From positions 186,001 through 250,000 of the forward strand of contig JBMNPJ010000002.1 in the NCBI GenBank assembly GCA_050943535.1: DNA of 64,000 bases. The letters are read 5' to 3'. The position numbers and the translations under genes were made by a program. The stretch is from Massiliimalia sp050943535 (GTDB taxonomy: Bacteria; Bacillota; Clostridia; Oscillospirales; Ruminococcaceae). Under the pieces are notes generated by a model, which saw only the letters and a program-made list of their open reading frames with translations, had not been told where the DNA came from and made no database searches. Positions 40,701-49,060 of this stretch are shown here, in pieces (within the stretch, counting starts at the first letter, position 1; every line of letters starts with the position of its first letter).

Positions 40701-42797
40701 ATGGACAATATGATTTTTGCGGCTTTAGGTTCCCTTGCCGCCTTGGTTTTTGCTTTTGTCCTGTTCCAGAAGACAAAGAAAGAACCACAGGGAAATGCGG
40801 ATATGATCCGGATTTCTACCGCTGTTCAAAAAGGTGCTAATGCTTATTTGAAGCGTCAGTACAAAGGTGTAGGAATTTTCTTTGCAGTCATTTTTGTGAT
40901 TCTGCTGGCTTTGTCAATCGGAAAATTTTTAAATCCATTTGTTCCGTTTGCATTTTTAACCGGCGGCTTTTTCTCCGCTTTGTCCGGATTTATCGGGATG
41001 CGTACTGCAACCATGGCAAATGCCCGGACTGCTAATGCTGCCAAAGAAGGGTTAAACCGCGGTCTTCGAGTGGCTTTCTCTGCCGGCGCAGTAATGGGAT
41101 TTGTTGTAGTAGGATTGGGCCTTTTGGACTTGTCCATCTGGTATTTCTTTCTGAAATTCTATTATGTCAGCATTGCAGGATTGACTGATGAAGCTGAAAT
41201 CATTCAGAATATTACCTCCAATATGCTTACTTTTGGTATGGGTGCTTCCAGCATGGCTTTGTTTGCAAGAGTTGGCGGCGGTATCTTTACCAAAGCAGCA
41301 GACGTAGGTGCTGACTTGGTAGGAAAAGTAGAAGCAGGAATTCCGGAAGATGACCCGAGAAACCCAGCAGTAATCGCCGACAACGTAGGGGATAACGTAG
41401 GCGATGTAGCTGGTATGGGCGCTGACTTGTATGAATCTTATGTTGGTTCTATTGTATCTACCGCAGCTTTGGCAGTGGCAGCTGGCTTTGGTATGCAGGG
41501 TGTTGCAGTACCTATGGTACTGGCGGCACTGGGAGTAGTTGCTTCTATTTTAGGTACTTTCTTTATTAAAACAAAAGAAGGCGCCAGCCAGAAAAATCTG
41601 CTGACTGCACTTCGTACCGGTACTTATATCAGTGCTATTTTAATTGCTATCGCTTCTTTCTTTGTAGTAAAAGCAATTCTTCCGGAACATATGGGCGTAT
41701 TCTTTGCCATTATTTCCGGTTTGGTAGCAGGAATTCTCATCGGTTTCATTACCGAATACTATACTTCTGATACATACAAACCAACCCGCAGACTGGCGGA
41801 TTCTTCTGAAACCGGTCCAGCTACCATCATTATCAGCGGTTTGTCTTTGGGAATGCTTTCCACTGTATTCCCTGTTGTAATTGTTGGTGTTTCTGTTTTA
41901 ATCAGCTTCTTCTGCTCCGGCGGCGGCGCAGATTTTAACCAGGGATTGTACGGTGTTGGTGTTTCTGCAGTTGGTATGCTGTCCACTTTGGGGATTACTC
42001 TGGCTACTGACGCATATGGTCCAATTGCCGACAACGCAGGCGGTATTGCAGAAATGACCCATATGGGTGAAGAAGTTAGAAATCGTACCGATGCATTGGA
42101 TTCTTTGGGAAATACCACTGCGGCAACCGGAAAAGGATTTGCCATCGGTTCTGCAGCTTTAACAGCTTTGGCACTGATTGCAGCATATATTTCTGAAGTG
42201 CAGACCATTGATCCTGATTTTGCATTTGATCTGTCCATTACCAATCCTCCTGTACTGATTGGGCTGTTTATTGGCGGTATGATGCCGTTCTTGTTCGCAG
42301 CTTTGACCATGGATGCAGTTGGAAAAGCAGCTCAAAGTATTGTAATTGAAGTTCGCCGGCAGTTTAAAAATATTGCTGGTTTGATGGAAGGAAAAGCAGA
42401 TCCTGACTATGCTAGCTGTGTAGACCTGTGTACTCGTTCCGCTCAGAAACTGATGCTGGCTCCTGCTATCATCGCCGTAATTGTACCGGTTGTAGTAGGT
42501 TTGATCTTGGGTGTCAACGGTGTTGCCGGTCTTTTGGCAGGAACTACCGTTACCGGATTTGTACTGGCTGTTATGATGGCTAACTCCGGCGGTGCTTGGG
42601 ACAATGCGAAAAAACACATTGAATCCGGCGCTCATGGAGGCAAAGGATCTGACTGCCACAAAGCTGCAGTTGTAGGAGATACTGTAGGGGATCCATTTAA
42701 AGATACTTCTGGTCCATCCATCAACATTTTGATTAAATTGACTTCTATGGTTTCTATTGTATTTGCAGGATTGATCGTAGCAGTACATTTGCTGTGA
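40701..42797 (+). CDS. hppA: K+-dependent membrane-bound pyrophosphatase
   Basis: An ion-pumping pyrophosphatase that couples PPi hydrolysis to Na+ and/or H+ export. The 698 residues and about 16 helices match the family. The substrate site DVGADLVGKVEAGIPEDDPR is followed by DNVGDNVGDVAGMGADLYES, and GDTVGDPFKDTSGPSIN lies near the C-terminus. The GNTTAATGKG segment carries Ala where K+-independent enzymes have Lys, so it should need K+. Na+ versus H+ specificity cannot be settled by eye. GTTCGTAC-type codons and the strong promoter suggest high expression. Confidence 0.95.
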   Translation: MDNMIFAALGSLAALVFAFVLFQKTKKEPQGNADMIRISTAVQKGANAYLKRQYKGVGIFFAVIFVILLALSIGKFLNPFVPFAFLTGGFFSALSGFIGMRTATMANARTANAAKEGLNRGLRVAFSAGAVMGFVVVGLGLLDLSIWYFFLKFYYVSIAGLTDEAEIIQNITSNMLTFGMGASSMALFARVGGGIFTKAADVGADLVGKVEAGIPEDDPRNPAVIADNVGDNVGDVAGMGADLYESYVGSIVSTAALAVAAGFGMQGVAVPMVLAALGVVASILGTFFIKTKEGASQKNLLTALRTGTYISAILIAIASFFVVKAILPEHMGVFFAIISGLVAGILIGFITEYYTSDTYKPTRRLADSSETGPATIIISGLSLGMLSTVFPVVIVGVSVLISFFCSGGGADFNQGLYGVGVSAVGMLSTLGITLATDAYGPIADNAGGIAEMTHMGEEVRNRTDALDSLGNTTAATGKGFAIGSAALTALALIAAYISEVQTIDPDFAFDLSITNPPVLIGLFIGGMMPFLFAALTMDAVGKAAQSIVIEVRRQFKNIAGLMEGKADPDYASCVDLCTRSAQKLMLAPAIIAVIVPVVVGLILGVNGVAGLLAGTTVTGFVLAVMMANSGGAWDNAKKHIESGAHGGKGSDCHKAAVVGDTVGDPFKDTSGPSINILIKLTSMVSIVFAGLIVAVHLL

Positions 42798-42893
42798 TAA
42801 AAATTTTTCACTGCATGTGATTGATAGCAGAAAATTGATCTGACAGATGAAGATAACAATCTGAGGATGAGGTATCCTCAAAGTTTCAGTAGG

Positions 42894-42925
42894 CGCTGCA
42901 TAACTTGTGTTTTGCAGCGTCTTCT
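42894..42925 (+). terminator. Probable terminator of hppA
   Basis: CGCTGCA (42894-42900) / TGCAGCG (42913-42919) followed by TCTTCTGTATTTT, a modest terminator. A smaller hairpin GAGGAT/ATCCTC lies just upstream. Confidence 0.55.
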
Positions 42926-42965
42926 GTATTTTGCAAACCAAATTGAGTAGGAAAGGAAGAGGAAA

Positions 42966-43841
42966 ATGTTTCGTGCAATGCGCAAAAACAGCCGACAGGA
43001 AAGTTTGGAAACAGCGGAACAGATTTTAAAACAGGGCAGATATGGAGTTTTGTCTGTACAGGGTGACGAAGGGTATCCATACGGTGTGCCGGTCAATTAT
43101 GTGTACGATCATGGAAAACTTTATTTTCACTGTGCGCTGGAAGGACATAAGCTGGACAGCATTGAAAAAAATCCGAAAGTGAATTTTTGTGTTGTAGGCA
43201 AAGAGCAGGTGTGGCAGGAAAAATTTACAACCTGTTATGAAAGTGCAATTGCCTTTGGAACTGCAAAACAGCTCCATGACAAAGATCATAAGCGGCAGAT
43301 TTTAATAAAACTCCTTGAAAAATACTGTGCCGATTTTTTGGACAAAGGACAGGCATATGCAGAAAACTGTTTGGATGAAACTGGGATCGTAGAGATTACC
43401 ATCGAGCATTTGACAGCAAAGGGAAATAAAGGCTTTGAAAAGGCCGTAGAAGATTTATCTTTTGGAGAAATGATGGAGATGCAGAAGAATTTGTGGGAAA
43501 AGCATGCTCACGAATGGAGTCCCATGACCCCTGCCTACGCCAAGGAATCTATGCTTTGGATGATTGAGGAAATTGGGGAATGTATTGCTGTGATTAAAAA
43601 ACAGGGGGATCAAAAAATTATGGAGGATCCAGCTGTGAGAAGTGCATTCCTGGAAGAAATGGGAGATGTACTCATGTATTTTAACGATGTTCTGCTTCGC
43701 TATGGCTGTGCGCCAAAGGATATTGCCGAAGCTTATGTAAAGAAATACGAAAAAAACATTCATCGGAATTTTACCCAGGATAATACGGCAATTCATCAGC
43801 AAATGGAGGATCGTCTGCATGGGGAAGATCAAGACAGGTAA
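42966..43841 (+). CDS. NimA-like flavin reductase fused to a MazG-like domain
   Basis: A 291-residue two-domain protein. Residues 1-155 form a pyridoxamine-phosphate-oxidase-fold domain of the NimA/5-nitroimidazole-resistance type (YGVLSVQGDEGYPYGVPVNY, HCALEGHKLDSI, CYESAIAFGTA). Residues 165-275 resemble an all-alpha NTP pyrophosphohydrolase (MazG/dUTPase superfamily), with EEIGEC and, about 40 residues later, EEMGDVLMY, matching the ExxE..ExxD metal-binding pattern. No stop or frameshift separates them, so the fusion is real. GGAAGAGG precedes the ATG. The joint role is unknown. Confidence 0.85.
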   Translation: MFRAMRKNSRQESLETAEQILKQGRYGVLSVQGDEGYPYGVPVNYVYDHGKLYFHCALEGHKLDSIEKNPKVNFCVVGKEQVWQEKFTTCYESAIAFGTAKQLHDKDHKRQILIKLLEKYCADFLDKGQAYAENCLDETGIVEITIEHLTAKGNKGFEKAVEDLSFGEMMEMQKNLWEKHAHEWSPMTPAYAKESMLWMIEEIGECIAVIKKQGDQKIMEDPAVRSAFLEEMGDVLMYFNDVLLRYGCAPKDIAEAYVKKYEKNIHRNFTQDNTAIHQQMEDRLHGEDQDR

Positions 43842-43884
43842 TTCATGTTATGTTGAAATTTTGTGTGATTATGTTGCATACACC

Positions 43885-43942
43885 TTGACTTTTTTCGGGA
43901 AATACGTTACTTTTATACTAAGAGGTCGCGTGATCTGCGGCC
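43885..43942 (+). promoter_or_regulatory. Regulated promoter region of the GH36 gene
   Basis: A TATACT -10 (43914-43919) has no good -35 at 17 bp; TTGACT (43885) is 23 bp away. A dyad GGTCGC/GCGGCC (43924-43929, 43937-43942; one G-U) covers the predicted start. A weak promoter plus a start-site dyad suggests an activator or repressor, but no regulator gene is adjacent. Confidence 0.35.
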
Positions 43943-43974
43943 ATGGATAGAATGTTAAAAAGGAGAGATTCATC

Positions 43975-46164
43975 ATGTCAATTCGATATTTTGAAGACAT
44001 AAACGTATTTCAGCTGGATACTCCATCTTCCACCTATGCCATTCAGGTGCTCAAGTACAATGTACTGGGACATCTTTACTATGGACATCGCCTGGAAACT
44101 GCGGATCTGCGCTACTTAATTCCATATCAGGCAGTGGACATGTCTCCAAACGTTGCGGAAGACAAAACCCGTTCTTTCTCATTGGACGTACTGCCTCTGG
44201 AATGTTCCTGCGCCAATACCGGTGATTACCGTGAAAACAGCTTTGCTGTACGGGATGCACAGGGATTCAGTGCATGCGACCTGAGGTATCGCTCTCACAA
44301 AATTTATCAGGGCAAACCTTCTTTGAACGGTCTGCCAGCTACTTTTGCAGGAGAAGAAGATGCACAGACTCTGGAAATCCTTTGCGTAGATGAACTGCTG
44401 GGCATGGAAGTTTCTTTGCTGTACACTGTATTTGAAAAACTGGATGTTATCACCCGCAGTGCAGTGATTAAAAACGCTTCTGATAAAGACTTTACTGTAG
44501 AACGTGCATTGTCCTGCTGCATCGATTTCCGTCGTGCTGATATGGACTTTGTTACTTTGGATGGTACCTGGGCAAGAGAACGTGGACTCAGCCGGACTCC
44601 TCTGCGCTGTGGCAAACAGTCTGTAGACTCTGTACGCGGTAACTCCAGTGCACAGCACAACCCATTTGCGGCTCTGTGTGATCACACTGCTACCGAAGAT
44701 TACGGAGATGTATACGGCTTTAACTTTGTATATTCCGGAAACTTTGTGGCTTTGGCTGAAAGAACTCCAATGGATTACACCCGTTTTGTTATGGGAATGA
44801 ATCCGTTTAACCTGAGCTTTTTGCTGAAACCAGAAGAAACCCTGACATTGCCGGAAGTTGTAATGGTATACTCTGACGAAGGTTTCGGCAAAATGACCCG
44901 TACCTTCCATGATTTGTACCGCAACCACCTGATTCGGGGCAAATATGCTCATCAGAAACGCCCAATTCTGATCAATAACTGGGAAGCAACCTACTTTAAT
45001 TTTGATACTGACAAACTGCTGGCAATTGCAAAACAGGCATCTGAACTGGGAATTGAAATGCTGGTTATGGACGACGGCTGGTTCGGCAAACGAGATGATG
45101 ATACCAGCGGTCTGGGTGACTGGTTTGTTAATGAAAAGAAACTGCCTGGCGGTTTGAAACGTCTGGTAGATGGCGTTAATTCCTATGGCCTGAAATTCGG
45201 TATGTGGTTTGAACCAGAAATGATTAATGAAGATACCGATGTTTATCGTGCTCATCCAGACTGGTGTGTACATATTCCAAACCGTGCACGTTCTACCGGT
45301 CGTTTCCAGATGGTAATGGATATCACCCGTCCAGAAGTACGGGATTATATCTACGACTGCATGAAGAAAGTACTCAGCTCTGCAAATGTAGAATATGTAA
45401 AATGGGATATGAACCGTTGTCTGACTGAAGTTGGCGGTGCATTCCTGCCACAGGAACGGAGAGGGGAATTCTATCACCGTTATATTCTGGGCGTTTACGA
45501 TTTGATGAATCGTCTGACCACAGATTTCCCGAATATTCTTCTGGAAAACTGCTCCAGCGGTGGTGCTCGTTTTGACCCTGCTATGCTGTACTTCAGCCCA
45601 CAGATTTGGACTTCTGACGACACCGATGCAATCGAACGTCTGAAAATCCAGTACGGTACTGCTTTTGTTTATCCGGTATCTACCATGGGTGCTCATGTCA
45701 GCGCAATTCCAAACCATCAGACCGGCCGTATGACTCCATTTGCTACCAGAAGCCGTGTAGCTTTGGCAGGTACTTTTGGTTACGAATTGGATCCAACCAA
45801 ACTGTCTGATGAAGATAAAGCAGAAGTTCGTACATTTGTAGCAGACTACCACAAATACAACGATTTGATTCGAGAAGGGGACTACTACCGTTATACCAAT
45901 CCAAATGAAAATGTACGGTACGACTCCTATGCCTTTATTGCAAAAGACAAATCTGAAGCATTGGTAACCTATGTGAAGATTATGACAGAACCTCATAAAT
46001 TTGCTCATGTGATCAAATTGAAAGGTTTGGATCCTGCGAAAAACTATCGGGATGAAGCAACCGGAATCGTTTATCCGGGAGATGTTTTGATTCATGCCGG
46101 TTACCGGATTCCAGCACTTCACGGGGATTATACTTCTTGCATGATTCATTTGATTGCAGAATAA
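43975..46164 (+). CDS. GH36 alpha-galactosidase
   Basis: A cytoplasmic retaining alpha-galactosidase acting on melibiose, raffinose or galacto-oligosaccharides. The 729 residues comprise an N-terminal beta-supersandwich (1-330), a TIM barrel with NWEATYFNF and DDGWFGKRDDD, the nucleophile Asp478 in KWDMNR and the acid/base Asp548 in SDDTDAIERL, then a C-terminal beta domain. As I recall, these positions coincide with those of the characterised Geobacillus AgaA. No signal peptide. AAAAAGGAGAG precedes the ATG. It stands alone, downstream of hppA and the fusion gene. Confidence 0.95.
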   Translation: MSIRYFEDINVFQLDTPSSTYAIQVLKYNVLGHLYYGHRLETADLRYLIPYQAVDMSPNVAEDKTRSFSLDVLPLECSCANTGDYRENSFAVRDAQGFSACDLRYRSHKIYQGKPSLNGLPATFAGEEDAQTLEILCVDELLGMEVSLLYTVFEKLDVITRSAVIKNASDKDFTVERALSCCIDFRRADMDFVTLDGTWARERGLSRTPLRCGKQSVDSVRGNSSAQHNPFAALCDHTATEDYGDVYGFNFVYSGNFVALAERTPMDYTRFVMGMNPFNLSFLLKPEETLTLPEVVMVYSDEGFGKMTRTFHDLYRNHLIRGKYAHQKRPILINNWEATYFNFDTDKLLAIAKQASELGIEMLVMDDGWFGKRDDDTSGLGDWFVNEKKLPGGLKRLVDGVNSYGLKFGMWFEPEMINEDTDVYRAHPDWCVHIPNRARSTGRFQMVMDITRPEVRDYIYDCMKKVLSSANVEYVKWDMNRCLTEVGGAFLPQERRGEFYHRYILGVYDLMNRLTTDFPNILLENCSSGGARFDPAMLYFSPQIWTSDDTDAIERLKIQYGTAFVYPVSTMGAHVSAIPNHQTGRMTPFATRSRVALAGTFGYELDPTKLSDEDKAEVRTFVADYHKYNDLIREGDYYRYTNPNENVRYDSYAFIAKDKSEALVTYVKIMTEPHKFAHVIKLKGLDPAKNYRDEATGIVYPGDVLIHAGYRIPALHGDYTSCMIHLIAE

Positions 46165-46183
46165 TCTTGATTTTTATTATCCT

Positions 46184-46535
46184 GAGCGGGTCACGCACTG
46201 TGACCCGCTCAAACTATTTAGGTACGGCAGCTTGCCGCTGCAGGTGTGGTCAGCGGGCATTGCCCGCCGGTTGGCACCGGGGCAAATCGCCTACGGCGTG
46301 TACTCTGTCAGTGAAGTGGAAATCGCTTGTTTTTATCACTCAGCTGGTAGAGTACGAGCAAAGCGTCATTGGGTGCGGGTATTGTCTGCCGGGTAGAACC
46401 CGGAACCAACCGCCTACGGCGTGTACTTTGTCAGTAAAGCGGAAATATCAAATGATTTTCCCTAAGCTGACAGGATACGAACGTAGTGTCATTGCCCCAC
46501 CGCTAGGTGGTCCAGGGGTGTGAACCCCTGGTTTT
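46184..46535. repeat. Dispersed hairpin-repeat cluster B
   Basis: Most of the 535-bp gap between the GH36 and GH3 genes. It opens with GAGCGGGTCAC/GTGACCCGCTC (46184-46210), which may also terminate the GH36 transcript. Small hairpins follow: CGGCA/TGCCG, GCGGGCA/GCCCGC, CCGGT/ACCGG, CGCC-TAC-GGCG (twice), CCGGGT-AGA-ACCCGG and CCACC/GGTGG. Two imperfect palindromes of about 63 nt (46297-46359 and 46420-46483) lie among them. It ends with CCAGGGGTGTGAACCCCTGG (46512-46531) plus TTTTT, identical over 23 bp to cluster A. GTCATTGCC recurs in clusters A, B and C. Confidence 0.8.
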
Positions 46536-46536
46536 T
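46512..46536 (+). terminator. Terminator-like repeat hairpin
   Basis: The hairpin of the repeat unit CCAGGGGT-GTGA-ACCCCTGG followed by TTTTT could act as an intrinsic terminator at the end of cluster B. The identical hairpin in cluster A lacks the T run. Confidence 0.55.
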
Positions 46537-46584
46537 CTGTCTTGTTTGGACAAAAACTGAACCATAAAATCGGAAGAATTTCTA

Positions 46585-46653
46585 TTTACTTTTCAGAGTA
46601 ATTCCGATACAATTATTTTTAAAGATAAGTTACACCGTTTCGTGCTCGAGCAC
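46585..46653 (+). promoter_or_regulatory. GH3 promoter with downstream palindromic operator
   Basis: TTTACT (46585-46590) and TACAAT (46608-46613) are 17 bp apart. GTGCTCGAGCAC (46642-46653) is a perfect 12-bp palindrome about 20 nt after the predicted start. A centre of CTCGAG with a CpG at the dyad is typical of LacI/GalR-family operators; no such regulator gene is in the window. Confidence 0.6.
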
Positions 46654-46699
46654 ATAAATAAGTGTTATGGGTATGGTAAGAATAAAAAGGAGGATTTCT

Positions 46700-48835
46700 A
46701 TGGCTACAGAAATCTATAAAGACAAAAGTTATTCTGTGGAAGAACGGGCAAAAGACCTGGTTAGCCGCATGACAGTAGAGGAAAAAGCATCTCAGCTTCG
46801 TTTTGATGCTCCGGCAATTGAACGTTTGGGAATTCCTGAATACAACTGGTGGAATGAAGCACTTCATGGGGTTGCCCGTGCCGGTGCTGCTACCGTATTT
46901 CCTCAGGCAATTGCTTTGGCAGCAATGTTCGATGACCAGTATTTAAAAGAAATTGCTGAAATCATCTCTACAGAAGGCAGAGCAAAATACAATGAAGCCA
47001 TTAGAAAAAATGACCGGGGGATTTATAAGGGTCTTACCTTTTGGTCTCCTAATGTAAATATTTTCCGGGATCCTCGTTGGGGCAGAGGTCATGAAACCTA
47101 TGGGGAGGACCCTTATTTGACTTCCCGTTTGGGCGTGGCTTTTGTAAAAGGCTTGCAGGGAGACGGACTGGTGATGAAATCTGCCGCTTGTGCAAAACAC
47201 TTTGCCGTGCACAGCGGTCCAGAAGGTATTCGTCACGAATTTGATGCGAAGGTATCCAAAAAGGATTTGGAAGAAACCTATCTGCCGGCTTTTGAAGCCT
47301 GTGTCAAAGAAGCTCATGTAGAAAGTGTTATGGGCGCTTATAACCGCACCAACGGCGAACCTTGCTGCGGCAGCAAAACTTTGCTGGTAGATCATCTTCG
47401 GGAAAAATGGGGCTTCAAAGGCCACGTAGTTTCTGACTGCTGGGCAATCCGGGACTTCCATACCCATCACATGGTAACCAAAACTGCTCCGGAATCTGCG
47501 GCATTGGCGCTGAAAAATGGATGCGACCTAAACTGTGGAATTACTTATCTGGCATTGCTTCAGGCTTTGGAAGAAGGACTGATTACTGAGGAAGACATCA
47601 CCCGTTCTGCTCAGCGACTGATGGAAACCAGAATTCGTCTGGGAATGTTTGACGACCATTGTGAATATGATGATATTCCTTATGAAGTAAACGACTGTAA
47701 AGAACACCGGGAAAAAGCTCTGGAAGCTGCCAGAAAATCCATGGTACTGTTAAAAAATAATGGGGTACTGCCAGTAGATGCTGCTCAGTTAAAATCCATT
47801 GCAGTCATTGGTCCTAATGCAGATAACCAGACTATGCTCAACGGAAATTACTGCGGAACAGCTTCCCATTATGTGACCGTTTTGGAAGGAATCCGCAATT
47901 ATGTGGGAGATCAGACCCGGGTTTACTATTCCCAGGGATGTGATTTGTGCAAAGATCGTGTAGAAGCTCTTGCTGAACCGGATGACCGTATTGCAGAAGC
48001 GGTTTCCATGGCAGAACGCTCTGATCTGGTTGTGTTGTGTCTGGGATTGGATACTTCTCTGGAAGGGGAAGAAGGAGATACCGGAAACGCTTATGCAAGC
48101 GGTGACAAAATTTCTCTGGATCTGCCTCCTCAGCAGCAGAAACTGATGGAAGAGGTTGTGAAGGCAGGAAAGCCTACTGTTTTGGTTTTAGGTGTAGGAA
48201 GTGCTTTGGCAATCAATTGGGCACAGGAACACTGCGATGCAATATTAAATGCCTGGTATCCGGGACAATTGGGCGGACAGGCTGCGGCAGAACTGATTTT
48301 CGGCAAATATTCTCCAAGCGGAAAACTGCCGGTTACTTTCTATCGTAGTACCGAAGAGCTGCCTCCTTTTGAAGATTATGCTATGAAAGGCAGAACTTAC
48401 CGTTATATGGAAACTCAGCCGTTGTATCCTTTTGGGTACGGACTGACCTATTCTACAGTAGAATTAAGTGAACTGACTGTTCCGGAAACAGGAAAACCAG
48501 GAGATGCTGTTGCAATTGAAGTGACAGCTACCAATACTGGCAGTTATCCTGTAGAAGAAGTAGTTCAGTGTTATGTAAAAGATATGGAATCTGCTTATGC
48601 AGTCAGAAACCACAGTCTGTGTGCATTTTCTCGTATCGCTTTGCAGCCAGGGGAAAGCAAACGAGTTTGTCTGAATGTGGCACCCCGTTCTTTGGAAGTG
48701 GTAAACGAAGAAGGAGAATGGGTATTAGACAGCAAAATCTTTACATTCTATGTAGGAATCAGTCAGCCGGATGAACGTTCCATAGAACTGACTGGACAGG
48801 AACCGGTATCTGCGGTTTATGTTGTAGAATCATAA
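46700..48835 (+). CDS. GH3 beta-glycosidase
   Basis: A 711-residue retaining GH3 enzyme, closest in look to beta-xylosidases and beta-glucosidases. The N-terminal barrel contains YNWWNEALHGVARAG, WSPNVNIFRDPRWGRGHETYGEDP, KHFAVHSGPE and the nucleophile Asp246 in VVSDCWAI. The C-terminal sandwich and the fibronectin-III-like domain (about 590-700) are complete. No signal peptide, so it cleaves imported oligosaccharides. The ATG at 46700 follows AAGGAGG; an ATG at 46667 lacks a site. Confidence 0.93.
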   Translation: MATEIYKDKSYSVEERAKDLVSRMTVEEKASQLRFDAPAIERLGIPEYNWWNEALHGVARAGAATVFPQAIALAAMFDDQYLKEIAEIISTEGRAKYNEAIRKNDRGIYKGLTFWSPNVNIFRDPRWGRGHETYGEDPYLTSRLGVAFVKGLQGDGLVMKSAACAKHFAVHSGPEGIRHEFDAKVSKKDLEETYLPAFEACVKEAHVESVMGAYNRTNGEPCCGSKTLLVDHLREKWGFKGHVVSDCWAIRDFHTHHMVTKTAPESAALALKNGCDLNCGITYLALLQALEEGLITEEDITRSAQRLMETRIRLGMFDDHCEYDDIPYEVNDCKEHREKALEAARKSMVLLKNNGVLPVDAAQLKSIAVIGPNADNQTMLNGNYCGTASHYVTVLEGIRNYVGDQTRVYYSQGCDLCKDRVEALAEPDDRIAEAVSMAERSDLVVLCLGLDTSLEGEEGDTGNAYASGDKISLDLPPQQQKLMEEVVKAGKPTVLVLGVGSALAINWAQEHCDAILNAWYPGQLGGQAAAELIFGKYSPSGKLPVTFYRSTEELPPFEDYAMKGRTYRYMETQPLYPFGYGLTYSTVELSELTVPETGKPGDAVAIEVTATNTGSYPVEEVVQCYVKDMESAYAVRNHSLCAFSRIALQPGESKRVCLNVAPRSLEVVNEEGEWVLDSKIFTFYVGISQPDERSIELTGQEPVSAVYVVES

Positions 48836-48864
48836 ATTGTGTCTCTCCTTAGAATTATCATAGT

Positions 48865-48903
48865 AAGAGCCTGAAGCAATGAATGACTTTGCTTCAGGCT
48901 CTT
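48865..48903 (+). terminator. Terminator of the GH3 gene
   Basis: AAGAGCCTGAAGCA / TGCTTCAGGCTCTT with a 10-11-nt loop and a short T-rich tail. Confidence 0.8.
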
Positions 48904-48940
48904 GCTGATTCTTCTGTAAACAAATTTAAAATGATCTTTG

Positions 48941-49060
48941 GATTCTGTCTGCAAAGTTTTATATCTGGTTGACAGAATGCGAATGCAGTGTCGCCGGGAA
49001 CGGTAGCTTGCTCCTTTATCGCTAGGCGGCGTCATTGCCTCGCCGGTGCTTTGCCGGTGC
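48941..49060. repeat. Dispersed hairpin-repeat cluster C
   Basis: A smaller copy. An imperfect palindrome ATTCTGTC..GACAGAAT (48942-48978) continues into GCGAATGCAGTGTC, matching the arm ACGAACGTAGTGTC of cluster B. Short GC-rich hairpins and a direct repeat GCCGGTGCTTTGCCGGTGC follow (to 49060), with the conserved GTCATTGCC at 49031. It supplies the last codons and the TGA stop (complement of 49032-49034) of the minus-strand flippase gene. Confidence 0.7.

Noticed and set aside
44179..46149. A 656-residue open frame on the opposite strand of the GH36 gene
   Set aside because: Residues are unlike any protein family, and the plus-strand frame has complete GH36 catalytic motifs; the long antisense frame reflects its codon bias.
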